64,000 nt of DNA from Sphingorhabdus lacus. GTDB lineage: Bacteria > Pseudomonadota > Alphaproteobacteria > Sphingomonadales > Sphingomonadaceae. How positions within the stretch are numbered: position 1 is the stretch's first letter; every line of letters begins with the position of its first letter. Of this stretch, positions 16,594 through 25,002 are shown in pieces. The position numbers were made by a program, and so were the translations under genes. The stretch spans positions 186,001 to 250,000 of the forward strand of contig NZ_CP035733.1 of NCBI RefSeq assembly GCF_009768975.1, given 5' to 3'. The notes beneath the pieces were generated by a model. That model was given only the letters and a program-made list of their open reading frames with translations, searched no databases and was not told the DNA's origin.

Positions 16594-17436
16594 ATGAACT
16601 TTTACGAACTCGCCGCCAACGACGGCAACATCACCGACCTCGATTTAGAGGCGATCGCATTTTCGCGGCAGAGATCCCTCGATCGGCTGCCAACCGAGAC
16701 CTTCTGCATCTTCGACTTCGAATATGAGTACGATATCGACAGATACGACGCCTACCGCCGCGCCGACGATGCAGATGGCGAATACAGGTGCAAATGGCCC
16801 TACCATCATGCGGTTGCAGGCGCATGGGCATTGATCACCTACCCGGCAGGAGCGCTTCAGCCAATCGTCCATAACGTAAACGTGCACGACGCGCGCACGC
16901 ACGACGAGGTCGCGATGGTCCGCGCCTTCTTCGGGCTGCTCGACCGCTATCCTGATGCGGTGCCGGTTGGCTGGGGGACCGAGTGCAAAGAAATGCCAAC
17001 GCTGCGGCGCACTGCAGCGACACATGGGCTGGTTCTGCCGAAAAGGCTTCGCGACAGCCATCCCCACAGCCGCGAGCGCATCGACCTTTCCAATGCGCTC
17101 AGGGGCCAGGGGCACTTTGTCCACATGCCTGAATATGCCTATGCGACAGGTATCCCGGCAAAACCCATTGCTTCAAAAGCTATCGGCAAAGCAGTCGAAA
17201 ATGGAAATTGGGATGAGGTGCGCGAGCAGGTGCTCGCTGATGTCCTGACAACAGCAATCATTGCCAACCGGTATCTGATCTCGGCGGCGCGGGTTAGCGG
17301 CGACGTTTTTGCAAGCGATGCCATGATCTTCGCTGAACTTGCGGCCGCTAGTCCTTCGAGCCAGTGGCTGAATTTGCACAATCGTGGCTGGGATAGGCAT
17401 CGGCTGGAGCATGCGGTGATTGCTAAAACCGCATGA
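16594..17436 (+). CDS. Putative DEDD-type 3'-5' exonuclease (PolB-exonuclease-like)
   Basis: A 280-residue protein. FCIFDFEYEYD holds the ExoI pair D41 and E43. A middle segment, VGWGTECKEMPTLRR, resembles the ExoII region of PolB-related exonucleases, and NWDEVREQVLADVLTTAIIANRYL supplies the late Asp and helix of ExoIII. Such predicted exonucleases are found in phages and integrative elements. It follows the DnaQ-like gene on the same strand, separated by a hairpin. The catalytic set is incomplete by eye at ExoII, where Asp is not obvious, so activity is uncertain. An element-borne DNA processing function is the best guess. Confidence 0.6.
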   Translation: MNFYELAANDGNITDLDLEAIAFSRQRSLDRLPTETFCIFDFEYEYDIDRYDAYRRADDADGEYRCKWPYHHAVAGAWALITYPAGALQPIVHNVNVHDARTHDEVAMVRAFFGLLDRYPDAVPVGWGTECKEMPTLRRTAATHGLVLPKRLRDSHPHSRERIDLSNALRGQGHFVHMPEYAYATGIPAKPIASKAIGKAVENGNWDEVREQVLADVLTTAIIANRYLISAARVSGDVFASDAMIFAELAAASPSSQWLNLHNRGWDRHRLEHAVIAKTA

Positions 17437-17564
17437 GAAGCTGGGCGATCTGAAAGTAATCTTGCCGCGAATCTTGGGGCTGAAATGACTAAAGCTATTA
17501 CGCTACGTCGCAGTGTTTATCGACCTGCAGTAATTACTTGGCGCCAAGCTTCAGCGCGCGCCAA

Positions 17565-18602
17565 TCAGCTTAATTTGGCGATCGACGCGCGCATATGGTC
17601 GAAACTGACTGCCGCGTAGCGCTCGACCATACGAAGGGAAGCCCAACCGCCCATCTTCTGAATGGTAATAAGATCGATGCCAGCCCTTACACAATGCGAT
17701 GCCCAATGATGCCGCCAATCGTGCACAGTGAAATCCTCAATCTTAGCGCGACGAAGGGCGGTAGCATGTGCTTTCTTCAAAGGGTTGCCACCGGGGATTT
17801 TCGACTTGCGGGTATCCTGATAAGGCACCCCGCGGCAGTTAACAAACACGTGGCCTCCCGGTTTGCGCCCGGCTTTTAGCCAAAGCGGCAATAGTGCGTC
17901 GTACACCCTGTTATGCATGGGCACTGCTTGGAAATTGCTGGTCTTGAAATGCTCGAATAGAATTGATTTGTTGTTCATATCAACGCCCATCGCGCCCCAG
18001 CAGATTTGTAACGCGGTCTGTATGCGCGGTCCGTGGAAGGCGAGCATGGTAGCAATCGGCTGCACATGTGACGCATACGCGTCGATAAGCCGGTCGCGCT
18101 CGTCCAATGAGAGAAAACGGACGCGCTGGTTTTTGAACTTGATGCCTTTAAGGCGCGTTGGATCCAAACTGTGTTCACTACGATATACGTTAGCAGCGGC
18201 CTGAAGAACTGCGCGATAGCGATCCTGACCGGCGGGCTTATGCTTAGAAAGACATTTAACTCGGTAATGGTTCCACGCGTCCTGCAAGTCGTCCAGTTTC
18301 ATGTCGCCGATGACTGAATTGAGTTTCCCAACCCGAAGAACGTCCGACGGGCAGGGTGGCGGCGTCTTCGACAAATAGCTGTTAAACGCGTCAGCGATTG
18401 TCGCTTTTACGAGCTTCGCTGAAGGGCCGAACATCAATTCTTTGCGCAAAGTGGTTTCGTATTCCGCCATCAAGTGCGATGCAGCATCTGCATCACTCGT
18501 TCCGATACTAAACTCTTTGACGACGATAGATTTGTCGCCAAGCGTGACTGAGCCCCGGATATAGTAAGATCCTTTTTTTCCTCGGCGTCGGACGGTGAGC
18601 AT
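17565..18602 (-). CDS. Tyrosine-type site-specific integrase
   Basis: A 345-residue tyrosine recombinase. The catalytic set is present: R193 in HGPRIQTAL, a Lys near 220, H294 and R297 in HDWRHHW, W320 in GGWASLRM, and nucleophile Y329 in ERYAAVS. The usual TGxR arm is replaced by HGPR. The N-terminal arm-binding and core-binding domains occupy residues 1-155. The gene lies near, and is co-oriented with, tRNA-Val(GAC), with a small overlapping helix-turn-helix-like gene upstream, the standard island layout. The att core should lie in the tRNA-Val 3' end. No second copy of that tRNA end is in the window, so the opposite boundary is not located. Confidence 0.88.
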   Translation of the reverse strand: MLTVRRRGKKGSYYIRGSVTLGDKSIVVKEFSIGTSDADAASHLMAEYETTLRKELMFGPSAKLVKATIADAFNSYLSKTPPPCPSDVLRVGKLNSVIGDMKLDDLQDAWNHYRVKCLSKHKPAGQDRYRAVLQAAANVYRSEHSLDPTRLKGIKFKNQRVRFLSLDERDRLIDAYASHVQPIATMLAFHGPRIQTALQICWGAMGVDMNNKSILFEHFKTSNFQAVPMHNRVYDALLPLWLKAGRKPGGHVFVNCRGVPYQDTRKSKIPGGNPLKKAHATALRRAKIEDFTVHDWRHHWASHCVRAGIDLITIQKMGGWASLRMVERYAAVSFDHMRASIAKLS

Positions 18603-18859
18603 GTGACTTTCTCCATTAAAGTTTGAAATTGTTCCTCAGTGGCACGCATTTGACCGGCGACACGGACATGGGGGATATTGTACTGGCGAAATATTCGGCG
18701 CATCCATCGCGCGGGCTCGGCGCTGCGCATCGAGAGCCTTCCCAGTATGTCTTCTGGAGTAAGGAGCGACGATAAATCGGCTTGAGATGCTTTTGACGTG
18801 ATGACCGGGCGTGCGGATGCCGCCACATCATCATCAACGGAGGAGCTATGTTGTCCCAT
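18470..18859 (-). CDS. Small putative DNA-binding/excisionase-like protein overlapping the integrase
   Basis: A frame of 129 residues from the ATG at 18859, ending 133 bp inside the integrase gene in another frame. The middle segment (LTPEDILGRLSMRSAEPARW, then FRQYNIPHVRVAGQMRATEE) resembles a MerR/AlpA-type helix-turn-helix that reads a short recognition helix followed by a wing. Genes of this kind often precede integrases and act as excisionases or regulators. The frame extends upstream to 19168, but that part is low-complexity and contains the candidate arm-type sites, so I placed the start at 18859. Coding status is likely but not certain. Confidence 0.5.
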   Translation of the reverse strand: MGQHSSSVDDDVAASARPVITSKASQADLSSLLTPEDILGRLSMRSAEPARWMRRIFRQYNIPHVRVAGQMRATEEQFQTLMEKVTCSPSDAEEKKDLTISGAQSRLATNLSSSKSLVSERVMQMLHRT

Positions 18860-19031
18860 ATCGCCCAGCCAGTCGTCTTTCGTTCTCCATCCCTGGCCGC
18901 AGAACCGACGCTGGCCAGGGATCTGGCCGCGCCAGAAACCCAATGATCCGTCAGTCCAGCTGTTGCCATCGATCGGGATGAAACAGCTATTATGGGTTTT
19001 AGGATGGAGGGTGCCGAAATGCCAAGTCGCG

Positions 19032-19110
19032 GCCCAAAAAGGCTCTTGCCCCGAATTTTCATGCCCAAAATTTGCCCAAAAGAGCTCCAATTTGCCCAAA
19101 TTTGCTGGGC
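19032..19110. repeat. Cluster of GCCCAAA repeats, candidate integrase arm-type sites
   Basis: GCCCAAA occurs at 19032, 19063, 19074 and 19094, three of them in the longer form TTTGCCCAAA or ATGCCCAAAA, and an inverted TGCTGGGC lies at 19103-19110. Spacings of 31, 11 and 20 bases are close to whole helical turns. The cluster is within about 160 bp of the tRNA-Val 3' end and next to the integrase genes, where arm-binding sites of tyrosine integrases lie. Confidence 0.5.
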
Positions 19111-19154
19111 ATATGGCGGTATCGAGTGGGTTTTTCGCTGAGCAATATGCATAG

Positions 19155-19191
19155 AAAAACCCCGCCAACCCATTGGGAAGGCGGGGTTTTT
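19155..19191 (-). terminator. Rho-independent terminator after tRNA-Val
   Basis: A perfect 12-bp inverted repeat (AAAAACCCCGCC and GGCGGGGTTTTT) with a 13-base loop at 19155-19191. On the minus strand it ends in a T-run and lies just after the CCA end of tRNA-Val. It could act in both directions. Confidence 0.8.
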
Positions 19192-19193
19192 AA

Positions 19194-19268
19194 TGGTGGG
19201 CGTAGCAAGGATTGAACTTGCGACCCCTGCGATGTCAACACAGTGCTCTACCACTGAGCTATACGCCC
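19194..19268 (-). tRNA. tRNA-Val(GAC)
   Basis: A 75-nt tRNA on the minus strand with an encoded CCA. The acceptor stem GGGCGTA/TACGCCC pairs fully. The D-arm is GCTC-AGTGGTA-GAGC, the anticodon arm is CTGTG-TTGACAT-CGCAG giving anticodon GAC, and the T-arm is GCAAG-TTCAATC-CTTGC. It is the probable integration site of the island to its left, since the integrase and arm-type repeats lie directly past its 3' end. Confidence 0.96.
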
Positions 19269-19311
19269 ACGCTGCGGCAGCCTCTAGCGGGGCTTGCCGT
19301 ATCATTCAAGC

Positions 19312-19689
19312 CTATTTAAGCTCGCCGAAGCTTTCCTTGGCGAACAGGCGTTCAACCTCAAGCACCAGATCCTTCAGATGGAAGGGTTTGGACAATATTT
19401 TGGCATTGGGCATCGTCTCACCGGCGCGCAACGCAACGCCCGAAAAACCTGTGATGAACATGACTTCGGTTTGTGGCGATACCTTGCTGCAATGGCGTGC
19501 AAGCTCAATGCCGTCCATTTCCGGCATGACGATGTCGGTCAAAAGCAGGTCGAAATGCTCGCTTTCCAGAAGGGGAACCGCTTCAGTGCCCCGGTCGACG
19601 GACACGACTTCATATCCGGACCGCTCCAGCGCCCGTGCCAGATATTCACGCATTGCCTGTTCATCTTCTGCAAGCAAAATACGGGTCAT
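19312..19689 (-). CDS. cpdR: Single-domain response regulator CpdR
   Basis: A 125-residue stand-alone receiver domain from MTRILLAEDE at 19689. The acidic pocket is E8/D9, the phosphoacceptor is D52 in LLTDIVMPEMDG, a conserved Thr lies in FITGF, and K is in LSKPFHLKDL. These motifs match alphaproteobacterial CpdR, which in its unphosphorylated form directs ClpXP to degrade cell-cycle proteins such as CtrA in Caulobacter. There is no output domain. The longer frame to 19734 is not needed. It diverges from an N-formylglutamate amidohydrolase gene. The true ctrA gene is also in this window. Confidence 0.88.
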   Translation of the reverse strand: MTRILLAEDEQAMREYLARALERSGYEVVSVDRGTEAVPLLESEHFDLLLTDIVMPEMDGIELARHCSKVSPQTEVMFITGFSGVALRAGETMPNAKILSKPFHLKDLVLEVERLFAKESFGELK

Positions 19690-19823
19690 CGAACGTCCTT
19701 TTCCTTTTTGTGCGGAATCAATCGCACACCACATCGTCGTGCCTTAATCGCAGAGTTTTAATTTTTTACACCAAAAGCGCTAAAATGTGGCAAGACACCG
19801 ACAAGGTAGCAGGACGGTGTGCA

Positions 19824-20693
19824 ATGACCATGACAGAGAAGGACGGATTTACCGTTTACGGTCGACAGCAAATGTCCGCTCCTGTCCTTCTCTCCGTTCC
19901 GCATGCTGGCCGGGATTATCCGGAAATCATTTTCCAGTCGCTGCGTCTGCCGCGCGAATCCCTGATACGGCTTGAGGATCGTTATGCCGATTTGCTGCTG
20001 CGCGCATCTGTCGGGAACGGAGTCCCTGCTATTGTCGCACATAAGGCGCGGGCGTGGATTGATCTCAACCGGGACGAGCGGGACCTCGATGTCGAAATGG
20101 TTCGAAACGCGAAAGCTTCGGATTATCCGGCGCCTGGCTTGAAACAACGGGGCGGGCTTGGCCTTGTTCCTCGGCGCCTAGCGGGCGATGGGGATATTTG
20201 GAAATGTCAGTTTGAAATGGACGACATCAATGCACGCATTGAGAGTTATCACCGGCCCTATCATGAGGAAATTGAAGCGCTTTTGAAGCAGATGCGCGCA
20301 AAGTTCGGTGTCGCCATCCTTGTGGACCTGCACAGCATGCCCCCGATCCGGCAGGCACAAAGCGGCACTCCACCTCAATTCGTGGTTGGCGACCGTTTCG
20401 GGCAAAGCTGTGCTTCACCCTATTCCGAGCTTTTGGTGGAGCAAATCCGATTGTCAGGATATCGCGCGGCGCTCAACCATCCTTATTCAGGTGAACATAT
20501 CCTGCGCCGTCATGCGCGGCCGCGCTCCAATGTGCATGCGCTGCAATTGGAAGTGGATCGGTCACTTTATCTTGATTCGCACCTGCGCGAGCCGACTCAC
20601 CTGGTTGGCTCTATTTCGCTTTTGGTGGCAAATCTTGTGCGCTCTTTGGCGAACCAGGCTCTGGGCTCCGCGACGCTGATTGCGGCGGAATAG
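19824..20693 (+). CDS. N-formylglutamate amidohydrolase family protein
   Basis: A 289-residue enzyme of the N-formylglutamate deformylase family. It hydrolyses N-formyl-glutamate or related amides and contains a metal-type motif in SVPHAGRDYP (near residue 30), DLNRDERDLD (about 80) and VDLHSMPP (about 168). The ATG at 19824 was chosen because the upstream part of the open frame overlaps the cpdR gene on the other strand. No other histidine-degradation genes are near, so the link to histidine use is not supported locally. A perfect GC-rich hairpin follows the stop codon. Confidence 0.83.
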   Translation: MTMTEKDGFTVYGRQQMSAPVLLSVPHAGRDYPEIIFQSLRLPRESLIRLEDRYADLLLRASVGNGVPAIVAHKARAWIDLNRDERDLDVEMVRNAKASDYPAPGLKQRGGLGLVPRRLAGDGDIWKCQFEMDDINARIESYHRPYHEEIEALLKQMRAKFGVAILVDLHSMPPIRQAQSGTPPQFVVGDRFGQSCASPYSELLVEQIRLSGYRAALNHPYSGEHILRRHARPRSNVHALQLEVDRSLYLDSHLREPTHLVGSISLLVANLVRSLANQALGSATLIAAE

Positions 20694-20717
20694 GCCACAT
20701 AATCACCCAGAAAAAAA

Positions 20718-20741
20718 CCACCCCGAATAAATTCGGGGTGG
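20718..20741 (+). terminator. Hairpin terminator after the amidohydrolase gene
   Basis: CCACCCCGAAT and ATTCGGGGTGG flank a 2-base centre about 25 bases past the stop codon. The run of T is absent on the plus strand but an A-run precedes it, so it may also serve the opposite strand. Confidence 0.6.
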
Positions 20742-20927
20742 CCAAGGTTCAGGGAGGTGGTGCCGCCTAACGGCACCGATAGGACGAAAATGGGAGGGGA
20801 TATTTCCGTCCTGAGCCGAGAATGGGGAGGATATGTTTCAAAATCAAGTCTGCAGGGCTAATATTTTACAGAAGCAGGGGTAAATAGAGCCTTTCACAGG
20901 CTTAAAACGACAAAGCATGAAGATATA

Positions 20928-20952
20928 ATTGATATTGCGAATTGATATCAAT
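20928..20952. promoter_or_regulatory. Inverted repeat ATTGATAT-N9-ATATCAAT, candidate operator
   Basis: Two perfect 8-base arms, at 20928-20935 and 20945-20952, lie 26 bases upstream of the next start codon. The second half also contains the palindrome TTGATATCAA at 20942-20951, and ATTGATAT recurs directly at 20941. The AT-rich dyad resembles metal- or iron-responsive operators in general shape, but I cannot name the regulator. Confidence 0.45.
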
Positions 20953-20978
20953 AACAGTGGAGGCATAGGAGATTCTCC

Positions 20979-21377
20979 ATGCTCATCGATCAATTCAGCC
21001 CATATCGCCTAACCCTATTGGAAATGCCGGCAGGCGACGCCCGCTATATACTAGCTGCGCGTAGCTGGTGCCTGTTGCGCAAGGCCGCGATGGACCCCCA
21101 CAGTCGACTGCTTACCTATCTTCATTCCGAACGCCGTGTTGTGCGTTTCAGTCTATTCATCGAAACGGTGACGCAGATATGGCCGGAACCCTTCGCATTG
21201 CACAGACCATGTTGCGCAATGCCGAGCGTGGACGAGATGGTAATGGTCCAAGCTCTTCGATGGGCCTCTCTCCGCAATCGCCCGCAATTTGAACGTCTGC
21301 TTCACGAAATGCTCGGTGATGATGCGCGCGACCTGCTGTATGCTCAGGCCGCTGCGCTGGACGAACGATCAACCTAG
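20979..21377 (+). CDS. Hypothetical protein, 132 residues
   Basis: A soluble protein without signal peptide or clear domain. It has a conserved look: an Arg- and Trp-rich centre (ILAARSWCLLRKAAMDPHSR) and a helical C-terminal half (PQFERLLHEMLGDDARDLLY). The ATG at 20979 has a GGAG-type site at about 10 bases. The gene stands alone behind a strong dyad (20928-20952), so it may be a regulated single-gene unit. I do not recognise the family. Confidence 0.6.
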   Translation: MLIDQFSPYRLTLLEMPAGDARYILAARSWCLLRKAAMDPHSRLLTYLHSERRVVRFSLFIETVTQIWPEPFALHRPCCAMPSVDEMVMVQALRWASLRNRPQFERLLHEMLGDDARDLLYAQAAALDERST

Positions 21378-21424
21378 ATACTCACCGATGGCACATTGCG
21401 TAGGGCGCGCACCTATTCGTGAAT

Positions 21425-21949
21425 TCAGGGGAACATGCGCTGCAAGAAGGGCAGCCGATCCATGAACTGATGCTTGAGAGCACCCAGAACATGGAGGAAG
21501 ATAAGAATGACCAGCGGTTTCGTCAGTATTTCGTGACCTTCATGCCCAAAGCCGGATAGGGCTTTGCTATCGGCGATGGGAAGATCAAGAGCGAAAAGGC
21601 CAAAGAAATCGACAGGCGGTGCGTCAGGACGCGCGGACACCATCAGCCAGCCTGTGACAGGGACAGCGATGATGAGGAAATAAAACAGCGCGTGGACGGC
21701 CTTTCCAAGCGTGCTCTGCCAACCCGTTATTTTTTCAGGAAGAGGCGGCGGCTTGTGACCGATGCGCCAGAACAGGCGGAATAGGGACAGGACCAATATG
21801 GAGATCCCGATCGCCTTGTGCGGGTCCATATAAGCGGCACGAGCCGCGCGCGGAAGATCTTCGGACATGCTTGCCAAAACGACGTTGGCAACGATCAAGA
21901 TTGCAATAATCCAATGCAGCGCAATTGCGGTCTTGCTATATTTTGTCAT
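21425..21949 (-). CDS. Cytochrome b561 family protein
   Basis: A 174-residue membrane di-heme cytochrome b of the bacterial b561 type. It has four hydrophobic helices with the expected His: H12 in IALHW, H44 in DPHKAIG, one in GHEGHEILT and one in FLHVLGALKHQF. The MTKYSKTAIALHW start is typical. These proteins pass electrons between quinones and periplasmic acceptors or superoxide. It has no linked partner gene on its strand; the SapC gene begins 48 bases upstream of its start on the same strand. Confidence 0.88.
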   Translation of the reverse strand: MTKYSKTAIALHWIIAILIVANVVLASMSEDLPRAARAAYMDPHKAIGISILVLSLFRLFWRIGHKPPPLPEKITGWQSTLGKAVHALFYFLIIAVPVTGWLMVSARPDAPPVDFFGLFALDLPIADSKALSGFGHEGHEILTKPLVILIFLHVLGALKHQFMDRLPFLQRMFP

Positions 21950-21996
21950 GCCGTCACTCCCTCAAGAAACGAAGTGACGGCATGATAAGCCTAAAA

Positions 21997-22776
21997 TCAA
22001 CCGGTTGGCAATTCCGTCACTTGAGGCACCTTACCTTGTGCCACCTGAACTGCAAATACTTCGCGCATCAACTGCAGCGAGAAGAGATGTGCGTGGATCA
22101 GGGCGAGGATACCATTTTGGTTCAGCTTGCGAACCGCATCGCCGCGCAATTCGCGTAGCTTGCTCTCATCGACCATCTTGAAGCCGCGATAGATATAGGG
22201 CTTTTCAAGACCGTCCTGCTGGATCGACACTTCGCCATCCATGAGCAAGTCAAGCTTTTGCAATTCTTCGACAAAGGCGTGGGTCTGCGCACCGGCATTT
22301 TCGAAATCTTCGCAGAACTTCAAAATTGCTTTGGTGTTTTCGCTGGGGTCGGTGCCATCAAAAAGAGGCGTGCCTTCCTCATAATCGCCAACAGCGCCCG
22401 ATGTGGGGTCAAAGCAGAGTGAGAGCTCGTCGGTATCGGGACGCAGCTTTGCGAGCATGAAGGGATAGCGACGAATATAGGCGGGCACATAAACGGGGCG
22501 ATCAAATTGGCCTTCGTCATTCATGAAGGTGTTGACGCCTTCATTCATGCCCATCAGCACCAAAGGAACCGGAGTGTCCGACGCCGAAAAGATAATAGGA
22601 AAATTGCGCGATGCAGGAACAAACTCCTCAATCGTCAGCGGAATGGCGTGTTGGCCATCCATGAACTTCGCATTTTCGAGCATACGCGACTTCCAAGTCG
22701 CATGCTCATTGCTGTTGAGAGGAACTAGGTCCTTGTAAAGAAGCGGCAAGTTAGCGGCTTGGGGCGCGGTGGCCAT
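21997..22776 (-). CDS. SapC family protein
   Basis: About 259 residues matching the SapC family found in S-layer and peptide-handling loci of proteobacteria: NLPLLYKDLVPLNSNEHATW at the start, FPIIFSASDTPVPLVLMG, and a C-terminal YRGFKMVDESKLRELRGD segment. No signal peptide. The ATG at 22776 (MATAPQ) has GGAG 8 bases upstream, better than the ATG at 22788. The function is not established; in sphingomonads the family often sits near TonB receptors. The gene is 46 bp downstream of the FAD-dependent dehydrogenase gene, a likely cotranscript. Confidence 0.82.
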   Translation of the reverse strand: MATAPQAANLPLLYKDLVPLNSNEHATWKSRMLENAKFMDGQHAIPLTIEEFVPASRNFPIIFSASDTPVPLVLMGMNEGVNTFMNDEGQFDRPVYVPAYIRRYPFMLAKLRPDTDELSLCFDPTSGAVGDYEEGTPLFDGTDPSENTKAILKFCEDFENAGAQTHAFVEELQKLDLLMDGEVSIQQDGLEKPYIYRGFKMVDESKLRELRGDAVRKLNQNGILALIHAHLFSLQLMREVFAVQVAQGKVPQVTELPTG

Positions 22777-22822
22777 TGGAGACTCCATATGTTGTTATTG
22801 CGACAAAAATTGATGCGGCGCT

Positions 22823-24268
22823 TTAGGCGGACATGGGCATTTGCGCAAGTGGAACAAGTTTACCGGGATTCATGATGCCCAACGGATCAAAAGCGTTTTT
22901 GATGGCCTGCAGCGCAGATATCCGCGTTGGATCGGACAGCCGCGCAAATTCGGCAATTTTGGATTGGCCAATGCCGTGTTCCGCCGAAAGGGAGCCCGCA
23001 TAGGCCACCACGCGGTCATAGATATGGGACGTAATGACCTTCCCATCTGTCGCGTACCACTGAACTGTGTCGACACCCACGGGTGCCTTCACATGAAAAT
23101 GGATATTCCCATCCCCCAAATGGCCAAAGGCTACCGTTTTGGTCCCCGGCCATTTCTGTTCAATGACGGGTGATTCCTGGATGATGAACCGGGACATAGC
23201 AGCGACTGGTACGCTGATGTCGTGCTGCAGAGCAGGGCCTTCGGCACGCTCTGCTTCTGCAATCGAGTCGCGAATTTTCCAAAAAGCTTCGGCCTGCGCC
23301 TCGCTACTTGCCAGGGTCGCGTTCTCGATCATCGCAGCCTCAATGGCTTGCTCCAGAAGATTTGTCGCGAGCGTAGCGGGAGCAGACTGGTTCGGATCGT
23401 CCTGCACAAGTTCCATAAGAACGTGCCATGAATGTTCGGTTTCGAGGGGTGCTCTGGTCCCTGCTATGTGCTTTACAACGGCATTGAGCGCGCGCTGCGG
23501 TAGAATCTCGAAGCCTTCGAGCCTTTCGCGAGCGCGTGTTTGCATGAATAAAAGCAGGCGATAGGCATGTTCGGGGCTTTCAACTCCAACCCAAACGACG
23601 CAGCGGTCGACCAGCGCAGGAACGGTTTGTACAATTGCCGATGTGACGATGCCAATCGTCCCCTCGCCACCAATGAGGAGATGCTTCAAATCATAGCCGC
23701 GATTGTCTTTCTTCAGCGGCGACAGGCCGTCGTAAATCGATCCGTCGGGAAGCACCGCTTCTACCCCTGCCACCAAATGGCGCATGGTGCCGTGCCGGAG
23801 CACTTGAGTGCCTCCGGCATTGGTCGAAATCAGCCCTCCTATCGTGGCCGATCCTTTTCCGCCAAGGGTAAGGGGAAAGCGGCGCCCCTTTGTTGCGGCG
23901 GCATCATGCAGATTTTGGAGAATTACCCCTGCCTGACAGTGGACAAGACCGCTGTCGGTATCGAATTCGATTATGCCGTCCATTCGACGCAGGGATAGAA
24001 TAATCTGGTCGCCGCTCGCATCCGGGGTGGCGCCTGCCACCATACCGCTATTGCCGCCCTGCGGCACGATCGCGATCCGGTGTCGCGCCGCCCGACGGAT
24101 GACTTCCGCTACCTCTTGCGTATTGGCAGGTGAAACAAGAGCCGCAGCACGCCCCGTGTAACGACCCCGCCAATCGGTCAGCCAGGGAGCCATTTCCTGA
24201 GGGTCTTCCTGAAAGCCTTTGGGGCCCAAAAAGTCCTTCAATTCGGATAAAACATCTATATTTGGCAC
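22823..24268 (-). CDS. FAD-linked 2-hydroxyacid dehydrogenase (GlcD/D-LDH/D-2HG type)
   Basis: A 481-residue flavoprotein with an N-terminal PCMH-type FAD-binding domain (IAIVPQGGNSGMVAGATPD around residues 70-88, GGLISTNAGG near 150) and a C-terminal FAD-oxidase domain ending with SAEHGIGQSK and NPGKLV. It oxidises a D-2-hydroxyacid such as lactate, glycolate or 2-hydroxyglutarate; which one cannot be read. The start is a GTG at 24268, since no ATG fits. It is upstream of, and on the same strand as, the SapC gene. Confidence 0.85.
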   Translation of the reverse strand: MPNIDVLSELKDFLGPKGFQEDPQEMAPWLTDWRGRYTGRAAALVSPANTQEVAEVIRRAARHRIAIVPQGGNSGMVAGATPDASGDQIILSLRRMDGIIEFDTDSGLVHCQAGVILQNLHDAAATKGRRFPLTLGGKGSATIGGLISTNAGGTQVLRHGTMRHLVAGVEAVLPDGSIYDGLSPLKKDNRGYDLKHLLIGGEGTIGIVTSAIVQTVPALVDRCVVWVGVESPEHAYRLLLFMQTRARERLEGFEILPQRALNAVVKHIAGTRAPLETEHSWHVLMELVQDDPNQSAPATLATNLLEQAIEAAMIENATLASSEAQAEAFWKIRDSIAEAERAEGPALQHDISVPVAAMSRFIIQESPVIEQKWPGTKTVAFGHLGDGNIHFHVKAPVGVDTVQWYATDGKVITSHIYDRVVAYAGSLSAEHGIGQSKIAEFARLSDPTRISALQAIKNAFDPLGIMNPGKLVPLAQMPMSA

Positions 24269-24374
24269 AACCTATTCCAAATCATTGACAGCGGCGAGGA
24301 CTTGCCCAATTCATACCCTGTTCAACCCTATCGGCTAAAGCCGTCCGAACTTCAACTCGATACCGGATTCACTT

Positions 24375-24881
24375 TTGCGCATTGCCTTGGCCATCATCGT
24401 TTTGGGAATTGCTTTGACGGCAGTGTCGCGGGATGCACTGGCGCAAATTGAAGTCATGCCTTCGGATAATGCCTTCGCGCCGATCCTCCGGTTGAAAGAT
24501 CGTTTCTATCAGGTTCGGGTTGACCAACGCGTTATTGTGCGTCTTCCGAGCCAGTCATTTGCGCCCATGAGCGCGCCGGCGGCAAAATCCAAAAAGCCGG
24601 TCGTGGTCAAATATAAAGAGCAGAAAATCGGCAAGTGCCTTTGGATCGACAAGCTGGCCGGTTCACGTCCTGGAACGAAGGATACGCTGGAGCTGCTTAC
24701 AAGGGACGGTGTGCTCATAAGGGCCTATCTGGGCGACGGATGTCTGGCACGGGAATTTTACGCTGGTGCCTATATGGAACGCCCCTTTGACGGAAAGCTA
24801 TGTGTCGACCGTGACCTGTTGCACGCCCGCACGGGTGCAAAGTGCGAGGTGGATAAGTTCCGCTTGCTTGTCCCCCGCTAA
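24375..24881 (+). CDS. Hypothetical secreted protein
   Basis: A 168-residue exported protein with signal peptide (MRIALAIIVLGIALTAVSRD, then ALA before QIE). It starts at a TTG; the first ATG would remove the signal peptide, so the TTG is likely the true start. The mature part has Cys at CLWIDKLAG, GCLAREFY, LCVDRDLLHA and KCEVDKF, suggesting two disulfides in the periplasm. I do not recognise the family. It lies in the same orientation upstream of the helicase gene and is separated by a gap of about 120 bp. Confidence 0.6.
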   Translation: MRIALAIIVLGIALTAVSRDALAQIEVMPSDNAFAPILRLKDRFYQVRVDQRVIVRLPSQSFAPMSAPAAKSKKPVVVKYKEQKIGKCLWIDKLAGSRPGTKDTLELLTRDGVLIRAYLGDGCLAREFYAGAYMERPFDGKLCVDRDLLHARTGAKCEVDKFRLLVPR

Positions 24882-25002
24882 CCAGCCTAGCCGATACCGC
24901 CAATTTCCTTGACATTTGCGCCTTGGCAGACCAAAGGCCGCGCAAGCCAAGACGCGCTTCGGCTCCGTTGTTTGGCCCTTATCGCTTTTCCGGAACAATC
25001 TT

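Noticed and set aside
18616..19305. Long minus-strand frame running through tRNA-Val and the terminator
   Set aside because: It crosses a structural RNA gene and a terminator and has no protein-like features; not a gene.
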